Part shown: positions 44,677 to 53,502 of the stretch, in pieces
Layout: every line of letters begins with the position of its first letter
Numbering within the stretch: the first letter of the stretch is position 1
Source: Bacillota bacterium
GTDB lineage: Bacteria > Bacillota > UBA4882 > UBA8346
Direction of reading: 5' to 3'
Assembly: GCA_023435565.1 (NCBI GenBank)
Contig: JAEYRN010000103.1
Span: forward strand, 62,001-126,000
Length of the DNA stretch: 64,000 nucleotides
Position numbers and translations under genes: made by a program
Notes under the pieces: model-generated
Seen by the model: the letters and a program-made list of their open reading frames with translations, nothing else
Told to the model about the DNA's origin: nothing
Database searches by the model: none

Positions 44677-47301
44677 ATGAATCGACTTTCCCGAATTATA
44701 CTTGGTGCGGTAGTTGTTTTTTTTATACTTATTATTAGTTTCTCCGGAAAATATATCGACCTGTTATGGTTTCAAACTATAGGATCTACCGCTGTCTTTT
44801 GGATTAGTCTGATTACCGGTCCACTTACAAAAATTGCTTTTATTCTCCTAATCTTCGGCTTTTTCTTAGTCAATTTGCTCATTGCAATTCGAGCCTTTAA
44901 CCGGGTGCATGTGGTAGGTGCCTTGATGCCGGAGATATCCAAAAAATCGGTATTGATACCCGGATTAATAGTTACGGGAGTCCTCTCTTTTGTTCTTGGC
45001 GCCGGGTTAAGTCTGCACTGGACAACAATTCAACAGTTTATTCATAGAATACCGGTCGGCATAGTTGACCCAATCTTTAAACAAGATGTCGGATTTTACT
45101 TGTTTGAGTTTCCTTTTTATCAACAACTGAATCGCCTGTTTCAGGTCGTTTCTTTGATTGGACTCGCCGGAACTACTTTGGTTTACTTTCTAGCCAAAGC
45201 ACTTTGGAGACAAGGCAATTCTTTGGAACTATCCGTCTCCGCCAAAATTCATCTTACTTTACTGACAATTCTATTTTTAACCTTAAAAATATGGAGTTAT
45301 AGTCTTGGTAAATTTAGCTTACTTTTTCAAGAAACTACCCGGATCACGGGGGTCAATTATACTGCCGAACACGCCCGTATTCTAGGTTTAACTTTACTAT
45401 CCTGGTTAATAATTGGAATAATCGGGTTATTATTCCTTGGCCTTTTCCGAAAGGGGGTTAAACTTTTACTGGGGAGCATTATTGTTTGGTTAGCCGGTTC
45501 CTTTATCTTGAATGTGATTTACCCCGGGGTAGTCCAAAATATCAAAGTGACTCCCAACGAATATGAACTAGAGGCTCCATATTTAAGAAACCACATTGAC
45601 TTTACCCGTAAGGCTTATGCTTTAGATAAAATAAAACAAGCCCCTTACATCCCTGATGAGGCCAATACTCAACGTTTAACAACCAGTCATCCTTCATTAA
45701 CGGATTTAAGACTTTGGCATTATGAACCGTTATTAAACTCTTATAATCAACTGCAATCAATCCGTCCTTATTATCAATTTAATGATATTGATATTGACCG
45801 TTACTTATCTACCACCGGTCAAAGACAAGTAATGATTTCCGCCCGCGAACTGCTTAGTGAAAGATTACCGGACCAAGCCCGGACTTGGATTAATCTGCAT
45901 CTTACTTATACTCATGGTTACGGTTTTGCCTCAAACCAAGTCAATCAATTTTCCGAAGAGGGACAGCCAATTTTTGTCGCTAAAGATTTGCCTCCCAAAA
46001 CCGCACCGGTATTTCCCGGGCTTAAGGTAAATAACCCCGGCATTTATTTTGGCGAAACTACCAATAACTATATAATCGTTAATACTAAAAACGGCGAGTT
46101 TGATTATCCAAAAGGCGATCAGAACGTGGTAGCGTCTTATCAGGGGAATACCGGAATTCGTCTTAATTCATTTTTTGTCAAAACTTTAATGACTCTCAAA
46201 TATCAGGAACCGAACTTCTTACTTTCGCCACAGTTAACAAAGGAAAGTAGTATTCTTCTCTACCGCAATATAAAGACCCGAGTCCAAAAACTTGCCCCTT
46301 TCTTAAGTTTTGATAACGACCCATATCTAGTGGTCTCCGGTGGAAAACTATACTGGATTATCGATGCCTATACTACCAGTTCCAAATATCCGTATTCCAA
46401 GCCTTATACATTCGGCGGCCTTAACTATGTGCGCAATTCCGTAAAAACAGTAATTGACGCTTATGATGGTGTTGTTAGCTTTTATGTTACCGATCCAACC
46501 GATCCCATTATTCAGGTTTGGCAAAAAGTTTTCCCCGGTCTTTTCAAATCACTCCAAGAAATTGACCCTGATATCAAAAACCATTTCCGCTATCCCGAAG
46601 ACTTATTTACTATCCAACGGGATATGCTATTACAATACCACATGACCAACCCTAGAACTTTCTATGAAAAAGAAGACTATTGGAATGTTCCTGAGGTTAG
46701 TCAAGATAAATTATTTGAACCAATTTATGTAACCTTAAAATTGCCTGAGGCAAAGAATGCCGAGTTTGTAATGATGCAACCATTTTCCCCTCGAAATAAA
46801 CAAAATCTGATAGCTTGGATTATAGCCCGGTGTGATCAACCTAATTATGGGGAATTAATTTTATATACCCTTCCTAAAGACCAAAATATTTATGGCCCGG
46901 AACAGATTGATAGCCGTATCAATCAGGATGAGAGCATATCGCAGCTAATCACTTTATGGAACCAACAACAATCCAATATAACCTGGGGCAACTTACTGAT
47001 TATCCCTATAGATGGCCAAATTCTCTACATTAAACCTCTTTTTATGGAGTCTGAACGGGGGCGTCAGGCTGAACTAAAAAAAATTGTAATGGTTTATCGT
47101 AATCAAGTATCGCTGGGAGACACAGTTTCTGAGGCTTTGAACGGTTTTTCCAAAACCTTCCGTACCGAACATCAAGTTACGGATACCCCCAAAACGGACC
47201 GTAGAGCTGAAATCATTAACGAATTACTAAATATTAATCAAGAAGAACAGAAGATAAACAAGAAAAAGATGCAACTATTACAAGAATTGAAAAACTTCTA
47301 A
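44677..47301 (+). CDS. UPF0182-family membrane protein
   Basis: 874 residues, near the family norm (~900). The first ~290 residues hold seven membrane helices, including LSRIILGAVVVFFILIISFS and the conserved DLLWFQTIGSTAVFW. The rest is a large extracytoplasmic domain (VTPNEYELEAPYLRNHIDFTRKAYAL, DIDIDRYLSTTGQRQVMISARELL, EPNFLLSP, YWIIDAYTTSSKYPYS). The C-terminal 40 residues are a charged coiled coil (EEQKINKKKMQLLQELKNF). Function unknown; widespread in actinobacteria, cyanobacteria and Firmicutes. Monocistronic. Confidence 0.92.
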   Translation: MNRLSRIILGAVVVFFILIISFSGKYIDLLWFQTIGSTAVFWISLITGPLTKIAFILLIFGFFLVNLLIAIRAFNRVHVVGALMPEISKKSVLIPGLIVTGVLSFVLGAGLSLHWTTIQQFIHRIPVGIVDPIFKQDVGFYLFEFPFYQQLNRLFQVVSLIGLAGTTLVYFLAKALWRQGNSLELSVSAKIHLTLLTILFLTLKIWSYSLGKFSLLFQETTRITGVNYTAEHARILGLTLLSWLIIGIIGLLFLGLFRKGVKLLLGSIIVWLAGSFILNVIYPGVVQNIKVTPNEYELEAPYLRNHIDFTRKAYALDKIKQAPYIPDEANTQRLTTSHPSLTDLRLWHYEPLLNSYNQLQSIRPYYQFNDIDIDRYLSTTGQRQVMISARELLSERLPDQARTWINLHLTYTHGYGFASNQVNQFSEEGQPIFVAKDLPPKTAPVFPGLKVNNPGIYFGETTNNYIIVNTKNGEFDYPKGDQNVVASYQGNTGIRLNSFFVKTLMTLKYQEPNFLLSPQLTKESSILLYRNIKTRVQKLAPFLSFDNDPYLVVSGGKLYWIIDAYTTSSKYPYSKPYTFGGLNYVRNSVKTVIDAYDGVVSFYVTDPTDPIIQVWQKVFPGLFKSLQEIDPDIKNHFRYPEDLFTIQRDMLLQYHMTNPRTFYEKEDYWNVPEVSQDKLFEPIYVTLKLPEAKNAEFVMMQPFSPRNKQNLIAWIIARCDQPNYGELILYTLPKDQNIYGPEQIDSRINQDESISQLITLWNQQQSNITWGNLLIIPIDGQILYIKPLFMESERGRQAELKKIVMVYRNQVSLGDTVSEALNGFSKTFRTEHQVTDTPKTDRRAEIINELLNINQEEQKINKKKMQLLQELKNF

Positions 47302-47363
47302 TAGTTATTTGAGGTAATTATGCAATTCCTTAATTAAGCAACATGATGAATTCAACTTATATA

Positions 47364-47400
47364 GTAGTCAAAAAGGCGCTCCAAGCGCCTTTTTGACTAC
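47364..47400. terminator. Bidirectional intrinsic terminator
   Basis: GTAGTCAAAAAGGCGC/GCGCCTTTTTGACTAC: 16 perfect pairs with a five-base loop between convergent genes. Its right end overlaps the stop codon of the minus-strand DUF2935 gene. Confidence 0.92.
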
Positions 47401-48203
47401 CTTTGTTCCACTCTGGGTCGCCCGGGATCGCATTCCGGTTTCGGTATCCCCGATTGGAACCCGGCTATTTTATGCAGATAATAACATTCTTCCCGGTACA
47501 TATGATCAGGAATCAAGGGAGATAATCTGCTTAAAACTTGGTCTTTGATAATTTTCTCCTTCAGTTCCTCAAGATATCCCATAAAGTCCTGTATTACTTT
47601 AACTATTTCGAAATTAAATGCCTCCAAAACCGGTTGAACTGCCGGCGGATTACTTCGGTAATATCCTGTGAGCTCAACAGCTTTGATATACAACTCATCA
47701 AAACGGATTAAAAAAAATTCAGCTTCGGCCCGTAAACCATACTCCACTTTATCCAAGTCACTAACTAACGCCGCCGCATGACCGGAAGCATCCAAGGACC
47801 ATAATAAATGTTCACCTAGGATATTCTCTTTTGTTAAACCCTCAGGCGTCCCCATTGTTAATACGGATAAAAACCTTTCTAACTCATTTAACATATGATT
47901 ATAAAATGTCGGTGTCAAAGATGTAACCGGTAGATTTCGCAAACGATCAGAAAGTAATTCACGTTTGAATTCCCTAAGACTAATTACTCCGGAGGTAATT
48001 TCACCTATCAAATCGCCACCCGGAATAAGGTCGCTTCCCTGCCGGGCTTTATCAAGCCATTTATCAAACAACTGAATAAAATTTGCGGCTATCATCACTA
48101 AATTATTAGCCTCTGCCGACAGTGAGCTTTTAATGAACCTGGCATGATCGCCCATGATTTGTAACCAAAAAATCAACTCGAATCGTAAATTATTTTCACT
48201 CAA
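47397..48203 (-). CDS. DUF2935-family protein (ferritin-like helical bundle)
   Basis: 268 residues made of two similar helical halves with repeated His/Glu pairs (FWLQIMGDHARFI, ENILGEHLLWSLDASGHAA, IPDHMYREECYYLHKI), matching DUF2935. The His/Glu placement suggests a di-metal site; no activity is known. It starts at TTG, and the ribosome site GGGGG is also the 3' arm of a hairpin (see 48211-48224). Confidence 0.85.
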   Translation of the reverse strand: MSENNLRFELIFWLQIMGDHARFIKSSLSAEANNLVMIAANFIQLFDKWLDKARQGSDLIPGGDLIGEITSGVISLREFKRELLSDRLRNLPVTSLTPTFYNHMLNELERFLSVLTMGTPEGLTKENILGEHLLWSLDASGHAAALVSDLDKVEYGLRAEAEFFLIRFDELYIKAVELTGYYRSNPPAVQPVLEAFNFEIVKVIQDFMGYLEELKEKIIKDQVLSRLSPLIPDHMYREECYYLHKIAGFQSGIPKPECDPGRPRVEQR

Positions 48204-48210
48204 AACAAAA

Positions 48211-48224
48211 CCCCCTTTCGGGGG
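48211..48224 (-). promoter_or_regulatory. Hairpin that contains the DUF2935 ribosome site and may terminate the upstream gene
   Basis: On the minus strand CCCCC-GAAA-GGGGG, then TTTTGTTTTG. The GAAA tetraloop and five G-C pairs make a stable stem. The GGGGG is the only plausible Shine-Dalgarno for the TTG seven bases on, and the U-rich tail also resembles an intrinsic terminator. Confidence 0.6.
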
Positions 48225-48258
48225 TAATATATGCTTTAGCCATAGAATAATTACCTAA

Positions 48259-48786
48259 TTATCCGGCAACCTCTTCTTTAAAGATCATTCGAAACAGATG
48301 GGGGTACTTTTGGGCGATCCGCCTGGCCCGATATGGTGGTTGCAGCCTAGCCTTACGAAGGCCTCCTTTTTGACTTTCCCGACTATAATACCAAAAAGCG
48401 ACCATCTCATAGAATTTATAGTAATTCCTCTGCTCGAGCACTAATTCTTTGGGAAACCCATAAGAACGAAGAATTTCCATGAACTTTGTTTCGGCTAGTT
48501 CATCGGTTGCGGCCGAAACTTTCTCCCGGACAACCAGGTATTTCCGCTCTTCCAAATACTTTTGAAACGGATCAAATATCTCACCCCTGCATAACCGGAC
48601 CGATTCTTGGTTAGAGATACCCAGTTCCTTAAATGCATTTTTTAATAGCTTAGTCCCATATTCCACACGTTCAACGATATGCGGTGGTATAATCAAGTAC
48701 CAAGCTTCCTTGGTTTCTAAACGATGAATTACTAAAACTTCAGGTCCGATGAAACATCCGCCTCCGGCGTCATCGATTTCGAGCAT
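48259..48786 (-). CDS. Conserved-looking protein of unknown function, 175 residues
   Basis: Starts MLEIDDAGGGCFIGPEVLVI, which resembles the first strand and acidic residues of RNase H-like folds (IDDAGxG), then RLETKEAWYLIIPP, a conserved-looking VRLCRGEIFDPFQKYL and a C-terminal LQPPYRARRIAQKYP. No family name can be given with confidence. It is the upstream partner of the DUF2935 gene. The acidic D5/D6 pair near the N-terminus could be catalytic, but no full active site is visible. Confidence 0.7.
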   Translation of the reverse strand: MLEIDDAGGGCFIGPEVLVIHRLETKEAWYLIIPPHIVERVEYGTKLLKNAFKELGISNQESVRLCRGEIFDPFQKYLEERKYLVVREKVSAATDELAETKFMEILRSYGFPKELVLEQRNYYKFYEMVAFWYYSRESQKGGLRKARLQPPYRARRIAQKYPHLFRMIFKEEVAG

Positions 48787-48928
48787 TATAAATCGTCCTT
48801 TTCAAAAAAATGATAAAATATTAACATTTAATTTGTAATAACTGATCAGTGTAAACTATTAAATATCACTTGTTATGATACACCCTTTAAAAACCATTTT
48901 CAAGTGACAGGAAATAGAAACAAAGACC

Positions 48929-49408
48929 TCAGGCTTGCCTATGTTCTAATAAAACCACTGCCAATGCTCCAATCCCTTCGCCTCGACCGGTAAAACCCAA
49001 TCCTTCCGTAGTTGTCGCCTTAATATTCACCCGTGAAATCTCGATTTCAGCAAGATTCGCAATTCTCTGTCTCATTGGAGAGATATATCCGGCTAATTTT
49101 GGACGTTCTGCAATAATCGTCGCGTCAATGTTTTTAATTTGATAATTTTGATCATTAATTAATGTTAATACTCGTTTTAATAGGATAGTACTGTCTATAT
49201 CCTTAAAATCCGGGTCCCGGTCGGGAAAATGCACTCCTATGTCCCCAGCGCCAATCGCTCCCAATAAAGCGTCCATCACGGCATGAATCAAAACATCCGC
49301 ATCAGAATGCCCAAGTAAACCCATTTCATAAGGAATTTCGATTCCGCCTAAAAATAAACGTCTACCTGAAACAAGCCGGTGAACATCAAAACCCTGTCCG
49401 ATCCTCAT
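48929..49408 (-). CDS. ispF: 2-C-methyl-D-erythritol 2,4-cyclodiphosphate synthase
   Basis: Fifth step of the MEP isoprenoid route; zinc enzyme. 159 residues: [12 protein letters not shown] (ligand Asp and His), [43 protein letters not shown] and [14 protein letters not shown]. Overlaps ispD by 23 bases, the usual ispD-ispF arrangement. Confidence 0.97.
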   Translation of the reverse strand: MRIGQGFDVHRLVSGRRLFLGGIEIPYEMGLLGHSDADVLIHAVMDALLGAIGAGDIGVHFPDRDPDFKDIDSTILLKRVLTLINDQNYQIKNIDATIIAERPKLAGYISPMRQRIANLAEIEISRVNIKATTTEGLGFTGRGEGIGALAVVLLEHRQA

Positions 49409-50129
49409 TCTCTCTCCTCCTTAAAATCGCTTCCGCTAATATCAGGTCCTCGGGAGTGGTTATCTTTAAGTTTTCATATGAGCCTGGAATTAATTTAACC
49501 GGATGTCCGCAATATTCAACCACCCCACAGTCATCCGTAAATGATAATCCGGATAAACTTGCCTTTTGGTAGCATTCCAGTAATAAATCCAGATCAAAAA
49601 CTTGCGGGGTCTGGACCCCTAAAAAACTTGAACGATCGGGTGTCATAATCACCGTCCCGTCCTGGTTAACTTGTTTAATAGTATCTTTTAACGGGACTCC
49701 AACCCCAACTGCACCGAATTCCGCGCCGGCCATTAATGATTGATGTAATAGTATGGGCGTTAAAAGCGGTCTTGCCCCATCATGGACTGCCGCCAAACGT
49801 TTACGGACTTTCCAACCCGTCCAGCACCTCAAGTATTCAAGACCATTGGCTACCGATTCCTGACGTTCTTCGCCTCCGTCAACTATGACAAATTCCTTAC
49901 CATACTTTCTTGCCATTAATTCGATTTGATTTTGTAAGGTTTCTTTTTCCTCCGGTTTAATCGCTAAAACTACAATTTTAATTAACTCCGAAGCAAAAAA
50001 TGTTTCTAACGTCCGTTCCAAAACACTACGCCCCAATAACGGCAGCATTATTTTATTTAACGAAACGTTCATCCTCCTGCCGCTTCCCGCAGCCGGAATA
50101 ATCACGCCAGCTTCAAAAGACTCTTTCAT
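49386..50129 (-). CDS. ispD: 2-C-methyl-D-erythritol 4-phosphate cytidylyltransferase
   Basis: Third MEP-pathway step, CTP-dependent. 247 residues: [84 protein letters not shown] and [35 protein letters not shown] end. ATG of MKESFEAG chosen behind GGAGG; a TTG/ATG frame 15 codons upstream lacks a site. Confidence 0.96.
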   Translation of the reverse strand: MKESFEAGVIIPAAGSGRRMNVSLNKIMLPLLGRSVLERTLETFFASELIKIVVLAIKPEEKETLQNQIELMARKYGKEFVIVDGGEERQESVANGLEYLRCWTGWKVRKRLAAVHDGARPLLTPILLHQSLMAGAEFGAVGVGVPLKDTIKQVNQDGTVIMTPDRSSFLGVQTPQVFDLDLLLECYQKASLSGLSFTDDCGVVEYCGHPVKLIPGSYENLKITTPEDLILAEAILRRRENEDRTGF

Positions 50130-50238
50130 AAATCCTCCACTTATATAAGATGAAGTAAGTTGAATTAAATTCATTAATTCTTATTTAATAGGATGAATAT
50201 TACAATATTCATTTTTAGATTGTTTTTTCCTCCTAAAT

Positions 50239-50264
50239 AAAAAACGCCTTTTACGGCGTTTTTT
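50239..50264 (-). terminator. Intrinsic terminator between the PIN-TRAM gene and ispD
   Basis: AAAAAACGCC-TTTTAC-GGCGTTTTTT; symmetric, so it works on either strand. It lies ~38 bases beyond the PIN-TRAM stop and means ispDF needs its own promoter. Confidence 0.85.
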
Positions 50265-50301
50265 CATTCAAAGATCCTTATCTGAGAGGCTAATAATAAA
50301 C

Positions 50302-51363
50302 TTACATAGAAGTTACTTTAGAAACCATATATTCTTTCGGTTTTGCAAAAATCATTCTTCCCGCTGAAGTCTGAAGAACACTAGTTACTAAAATCTCAAT
50401 ATTTAAACCGATAAAATTCTTTCCGCCTTCAACTACAATCATTGTTCCATCTTCTAAATAACCAATTCCCTGCCCATATTCTTTACCGTCGCGTAAAACA
50501 TGGACCATCATCTCTTCTCCTGGTAAAACCACTGGTTTAATTGCATTGGATAGATCATTTATGTTTAATACTTCGACACCGTATAATTCGGCGACTTTAT
50601 TTAAATTAAAATCGTTAGTTACAACTTTAGCTTCCAATTCCCTAGCCAAGCGAAGTAACTTAGTATCCACTTCAGCCAAGTCCTCATAATCCATATCAAA
50701 TATTCGGACTGAAACTTGATTCTCTTTTTGAATTTTATTTAAAATGTCCAAACCCCGGCGTCCTCGATTTCGACGTAATGGATCTGAAGAATCGGCTATT
50801 TTTTGTAGCTCGTTCAATACAAAGTGAGGAATAATCAAGACCCCTTCTAAAAAACCGGTTTTACACAAATCAGCAATCCGTCCATCAATAATTGCACTAG
50901 TGTCAAGGATTTTAAGGAGGTCTTTCCCGGAACTGATTTTTTTTTGCTCAGCACATTGACTATAATTAAAAAATAGTTCAATTAATTCCTTTGTTTTAGT
51001 TGAAGCCAGAATAATAAAAAAACTGGAACAAAAAACTAATAATATAACTATAAGAACAGATCTATGCACAACACCAAATAATTCTATAACCGGGCCGGAA
51101 GCAATTATCAATAATGCAGCGACTAAGATTCCGGTTAAAAGGGCTGTTACCCTAATCACAAATTCTTGACAACTAATCTGGTTAAGCCATCCGGTTAAGA
51201 ACGATACTCCTAAATTATAAAAGATACGGCTGACAATTGCCCCAAGTAAAGTAATAAACATCCAATAATACCAGTTTGAATCGGCCGGTTTAAAAGTCCA
51301 AGCAACTACTAGGATAAAGAAGCTCCATATCAGCGGCCAAAATATATTCCCTCTTCGACGCAA
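50302..51363 (-). CDS. PIN/TRAM-domain membrane protein (YacL-like)
   Basis: 353 residues: four N-terminal membrane helices (1-~125), a PIN nuclease-like domain with acidic residues in [33 protein letters not shown] and [13 protein letters not shown], and a C-terminal TRAM domain ([34 protein letters not shown]). This is the Bacillus YacL layout, conserved beside disA/radA and ispDF. Its RNA target is unknown. TTG start behind GGGGTGA. Confidence 0.92.
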   Translation of the reverse strand: MRRRGNIFWPLIWSFFILVVAWTFKPADSNWYYWMFITLLGAIVSRIFYNLGVSFLTGWLNQISCQEFVIRVTALLTGILVAALLIIASGPVIELFGVVHRSVLIVILLVFCSSFFIILASTKTKELIELFFNYSQCAEQKKISSGKDLLKILDTSAIIDGRIADLCKTGFLEGVLIIPHFVLNELQKIADSSDPLRRNRGRRGLDILNKIQKENQVSVRIFDMDYEDLAEVDTKLLRLARELEAKVVTNDFNLNKVAELYGVEVLNINDLSNAIKPVVLPGEEMMVHVLRDGKEYGQGIGYLEDGTMIVVEGGKNFIGLNIEILVTSVLQTSAGRMIFAKPKEYMVSKVTSM

Positions 51364-51472
51364 ACCGCAATCACCCCTATTCCATCAATAATACAGTTAT
51401 TATTGACCATATTTCTAAAATTATCCACTTAAATAGGGTTTTTAAGAATTTTTCAAAATTATGCCATCAAAA

Positions 51473-51504
51473 TAAAAAAAGCCCGGCAATATACCGAGCT
51501 TTTG
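51473..51504 (-). terminator. Intrinsic terminator of carD
   Basis: On the minus strand AAAAGCTCGG-TATATT-GCCGGGCTTTTTTT, 24 bases after the carD stop. Confidence 0.85.
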
Positions 51505-51527
51505 TAAAATTTAATATAGCACATAAA

Positions 51528-52004
51528 TTAACTTAAATATCCATCTAAGATCTCTTCCATCTGATTTTCGGCAACATTTTTAGCCAACACTAATTCGCTT
51601 AACAAAATGCGCCTGGCATTTTCAAGCATCTTTTTTTCACCGGTGGAAAGTCCTTTTTGACGGTCACGGCTTGCCAAATTTCGAACTACTTCAGCCACTT
51701 CAAAAATACTTCCGCTTTTTATTTTTTCCAGATTAATCCGATAACGATGGTTCCAGTTTAAAGGCATATTTGAGGTTTCATTCTGTAAAACATCAAAAAC
51801 TTTCAAAATCTCCTGTTCGTCAATGATCTGTCTTAATCCTACTTCATTTACTTTATTCAAAGGGATCATTGCTTTCATTTCGCCCATTGGAAGTTTAATC
51901 ACATAGTAATTGAGCTTTTCCCCGGAAATTTCTCTTTCTTCAATACCCTCAATTATTCCTGCACCATGCATCGGATAAACTACTTTATCGCCGATGTTAA
52001 ACAT
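51528..52004 (-). CDS. carD: CarD/CdnL-family RNA polymerase-binding regulator
   Basis: Binds the RNA polymerase beta subunit and stabilises open promoter complexes. 158 residues: Tudor-like N-terminal domain (FNIGDKVVYPMHGAGIIEGIE, YYVIKLPMGEMKAMIPLNKVNEVGLR) and a helical DNA-binding C-terminal domain (NWNHRYRINLEKIKSGSIFEVAEVVRNL, KKMLENARRILLSELVLA). ATG behind AGGAGG. It has two sigma-A promoters of its own and its own terminator. Confidence 0.95.
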   Translation of the reverse strand: MFNIGDKVVYPMHGAGIIEGIEEREISGEKLNYYVIKLPMGEMKAMIPLNKVNEVGLRQIIDEQEILKVFDVLQNETSNMPLNWNHRYRINLEKIKSGSIFEVAEVVRNLASRDRQKGLSTGEKKMLENARRILLSELVLAKNVAENQMEEILDGYLS

Positions 52005-52032
52005 TCAAATCCTCCTAACAAATCACAATATT

Positions 52033-52061
52033 ATTATATAACGAGGATTCGTTAAAGTCAA
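52033..52061 (-). promoter_or_regulatory. carD promoter P2 (proximal)
   Basis: TTGACT, 17 bases, TATAAT; ~30 bases from the carD start codon. Confidence 0.82.
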
Positions 52062-52068
52062 GTTAAAT

Positions 52069-52097
52069 ATTTTAACAGTTTTTAATATCTTTGTCAA
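52069..52097 (-). promoter_or_regulatory. carD promoter P1 (distal)
   Basis: TTGACA, 17 bases, TAAAAT, exactly 36 bases upstream of P2. Its -10 ends eight bases before the P2 -35, so polymerase bound at one promoter would hinder the other. The rest of 52098-52292 is AT-rich with nothing recognisable. Confidence 0.82.
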
Positions 52098-52292
52098 CGA
52101 TTTTTTTAAGAAAAATATTTTTAAAATCTACTCAAATTTGAAAAAATTTTGTGCCTAATATAATGGCTATGTTACATTAATACTTAATATATAAGATTAT
52201 TACATGTTATTAATATACAAATAATAGGAGTTACGAGTAATAAAACAGGTTTGAGCGAGAAGATTGTATATTTTTGATTTGATACCAATTTT

Positions 52293-53381
52293 CTAAACCG
52301 TTCGATAATAATAGTGACGGTCGAGTAAAATTTGTTCCCGAAGCCTCCGCAAACCATCTTTAATTGTTCTAGCACGAACTTCGCCAATACCTTCGACTTC
52401 ATCTAATTCCTCGGTAGAAGCATCTAAAATTTTTTGGAGCTCACCAAAAGTTACAACTAAGTTCTCTACCACTGGGAAAGGTAAACGAGGGATCTTATTT
52501 AATAATCGATAACCTCGTGCGGAAACCGATAAATCAGGTGAAGTTCCACTAGGATAACCCAACAACCGAATCAAAGAGTTTAAATCAAGTAATTCATCGT
52601 CATCCCAGACAGATAAGGTTTCTTTAACATCATTTACTAAATTGGGATTGCCCGAAAAATAATCTCTTAATACCAGTAACCCGTCATCTTCAATATCTAC
52701 CATCAATTCTTCCAATTGCATGCTGACCAATCGACCCTCTGAGCCTAATTCATAAATATACCGCTTAATCTCGGCAGCTATTCTGCTTACCATTTCAGCC
52801 CTTTGCACTACAGTCGCAATATCGGAAAGGGTCACTAAATTTTCAAACTCTAAAGCGGATAGGTTTAACAATGCTTGTTCTAAAACACTTTTATATTTCT
52901 GTAAAGTTTGCAAAGCTTGATTTGCCTTTGCCAAAACAGTGCCAATCTCTCGTATAACATAACGTCGGTTCCCTTTATAAAGTGTAATAACATTTCGTCT
53001 TTGGGAGATAGCGATAACCAAATCCCCGGTTTGAACTGCCATCCGTTCAGCGGTTCGATGCCGGGTTCCAGTTTCCGAGGTTGGGATTAAATGATCTGGG
53101 GTTAAATGAGCATTAGCCACCAAGATTTTCTTGGCATCTGAAGAAAGCACAATTGCCCCATCCATTTTAGCCAATTCATAAAGACTGGATGGTTCTAAGT
53201 CCGAGTTGATTCTAAATCCTCCACCAACTAATTTTAAAACACTTTCAGAATCGGAAACCACTATCAAAGCGCCTGTTTTAGCCCTTAAAATATTTTCTAA
53301 TCCCTCGTAGAGGGTTGTGCCAGGGGCTACCATCTTTAAAACTTTAAATAATTCCTCCTGCTTTTGGTCTTTTTCACCCAT
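52293..53381 (-). CDS. disA: DNA integrity scanning protein, diadenylate cyclase DisA
   Basis: Makes cyclic di-AMP from two ATP and scans DNA for branched structures. 362 residues: DAC domain with DGA (74-76) and GTRHRTAER (105-113), a helical spine (~150-280), and a C-terminal HhH DNA-binding domain (LDEVEGIGEVRARTIKDGL). ATG behind GGAGG. Follows radA on the same strand, as in Bacillus. Confidence 0.97.
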   Translation of the reverse strand: MGEKDQKQEELFKVLKMVAPGTTLYEGLENILRAKTGALIVVSDSESVLKLVGGGFRINSDLEPSSLYELAKMDGAIVLSSDAKKILVANAHLTPDHLIPTSETGTRHRTAERMAVQTGDLVIAISQRRNVITLYKGNRRYVIREIGTVLAKANQALQTLQKYKSVLEQALLNLSALEFENLVTLSDIATVVQRAEMVSRIAAEIKRYIYELGSEGRLVSMQLEELMVDIEDDGLLVLRDYFSGNPNLVNDVKETLSVWDDDELLDLNSLIRLLGYPSGTSPDLSVSARGYRLLNKIPRLPFPVVENLVVTFGELQKILDASTEELDEVEGIGEVRARTIKDGLRRLREQILLDRHYYYRTV

Positions 53382-53422
53382 ATCCCGAACCTCCGTTATT
53401 GACCCGGTTCTATCCTCCTGTA

Positions 53423-53502
53423 GGATGATGTAAATACCTAATTGATAGTATTTGCATTCGGCCTTAGGAATGCAAATCTTAGTTAAGAAATTTACTTCAT
53501 CC
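53423..53502 (-). repeat. 80-base palindromic element between radA and disA
   Basis: Outer arms GGATGATGTAAAT and ATTTACTTCATCC (12 of 13 pair) and an inner perfect 10-bp stem ATTTGCATTC/GAATGCAAAT (53450-53477). The right end touches the radA stop. A further small hairpin ATCCT/AGGAT lies at 53412-53426. It could be an intercistronic mRNA structure or a small repeat element. Confidence 0.6.
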
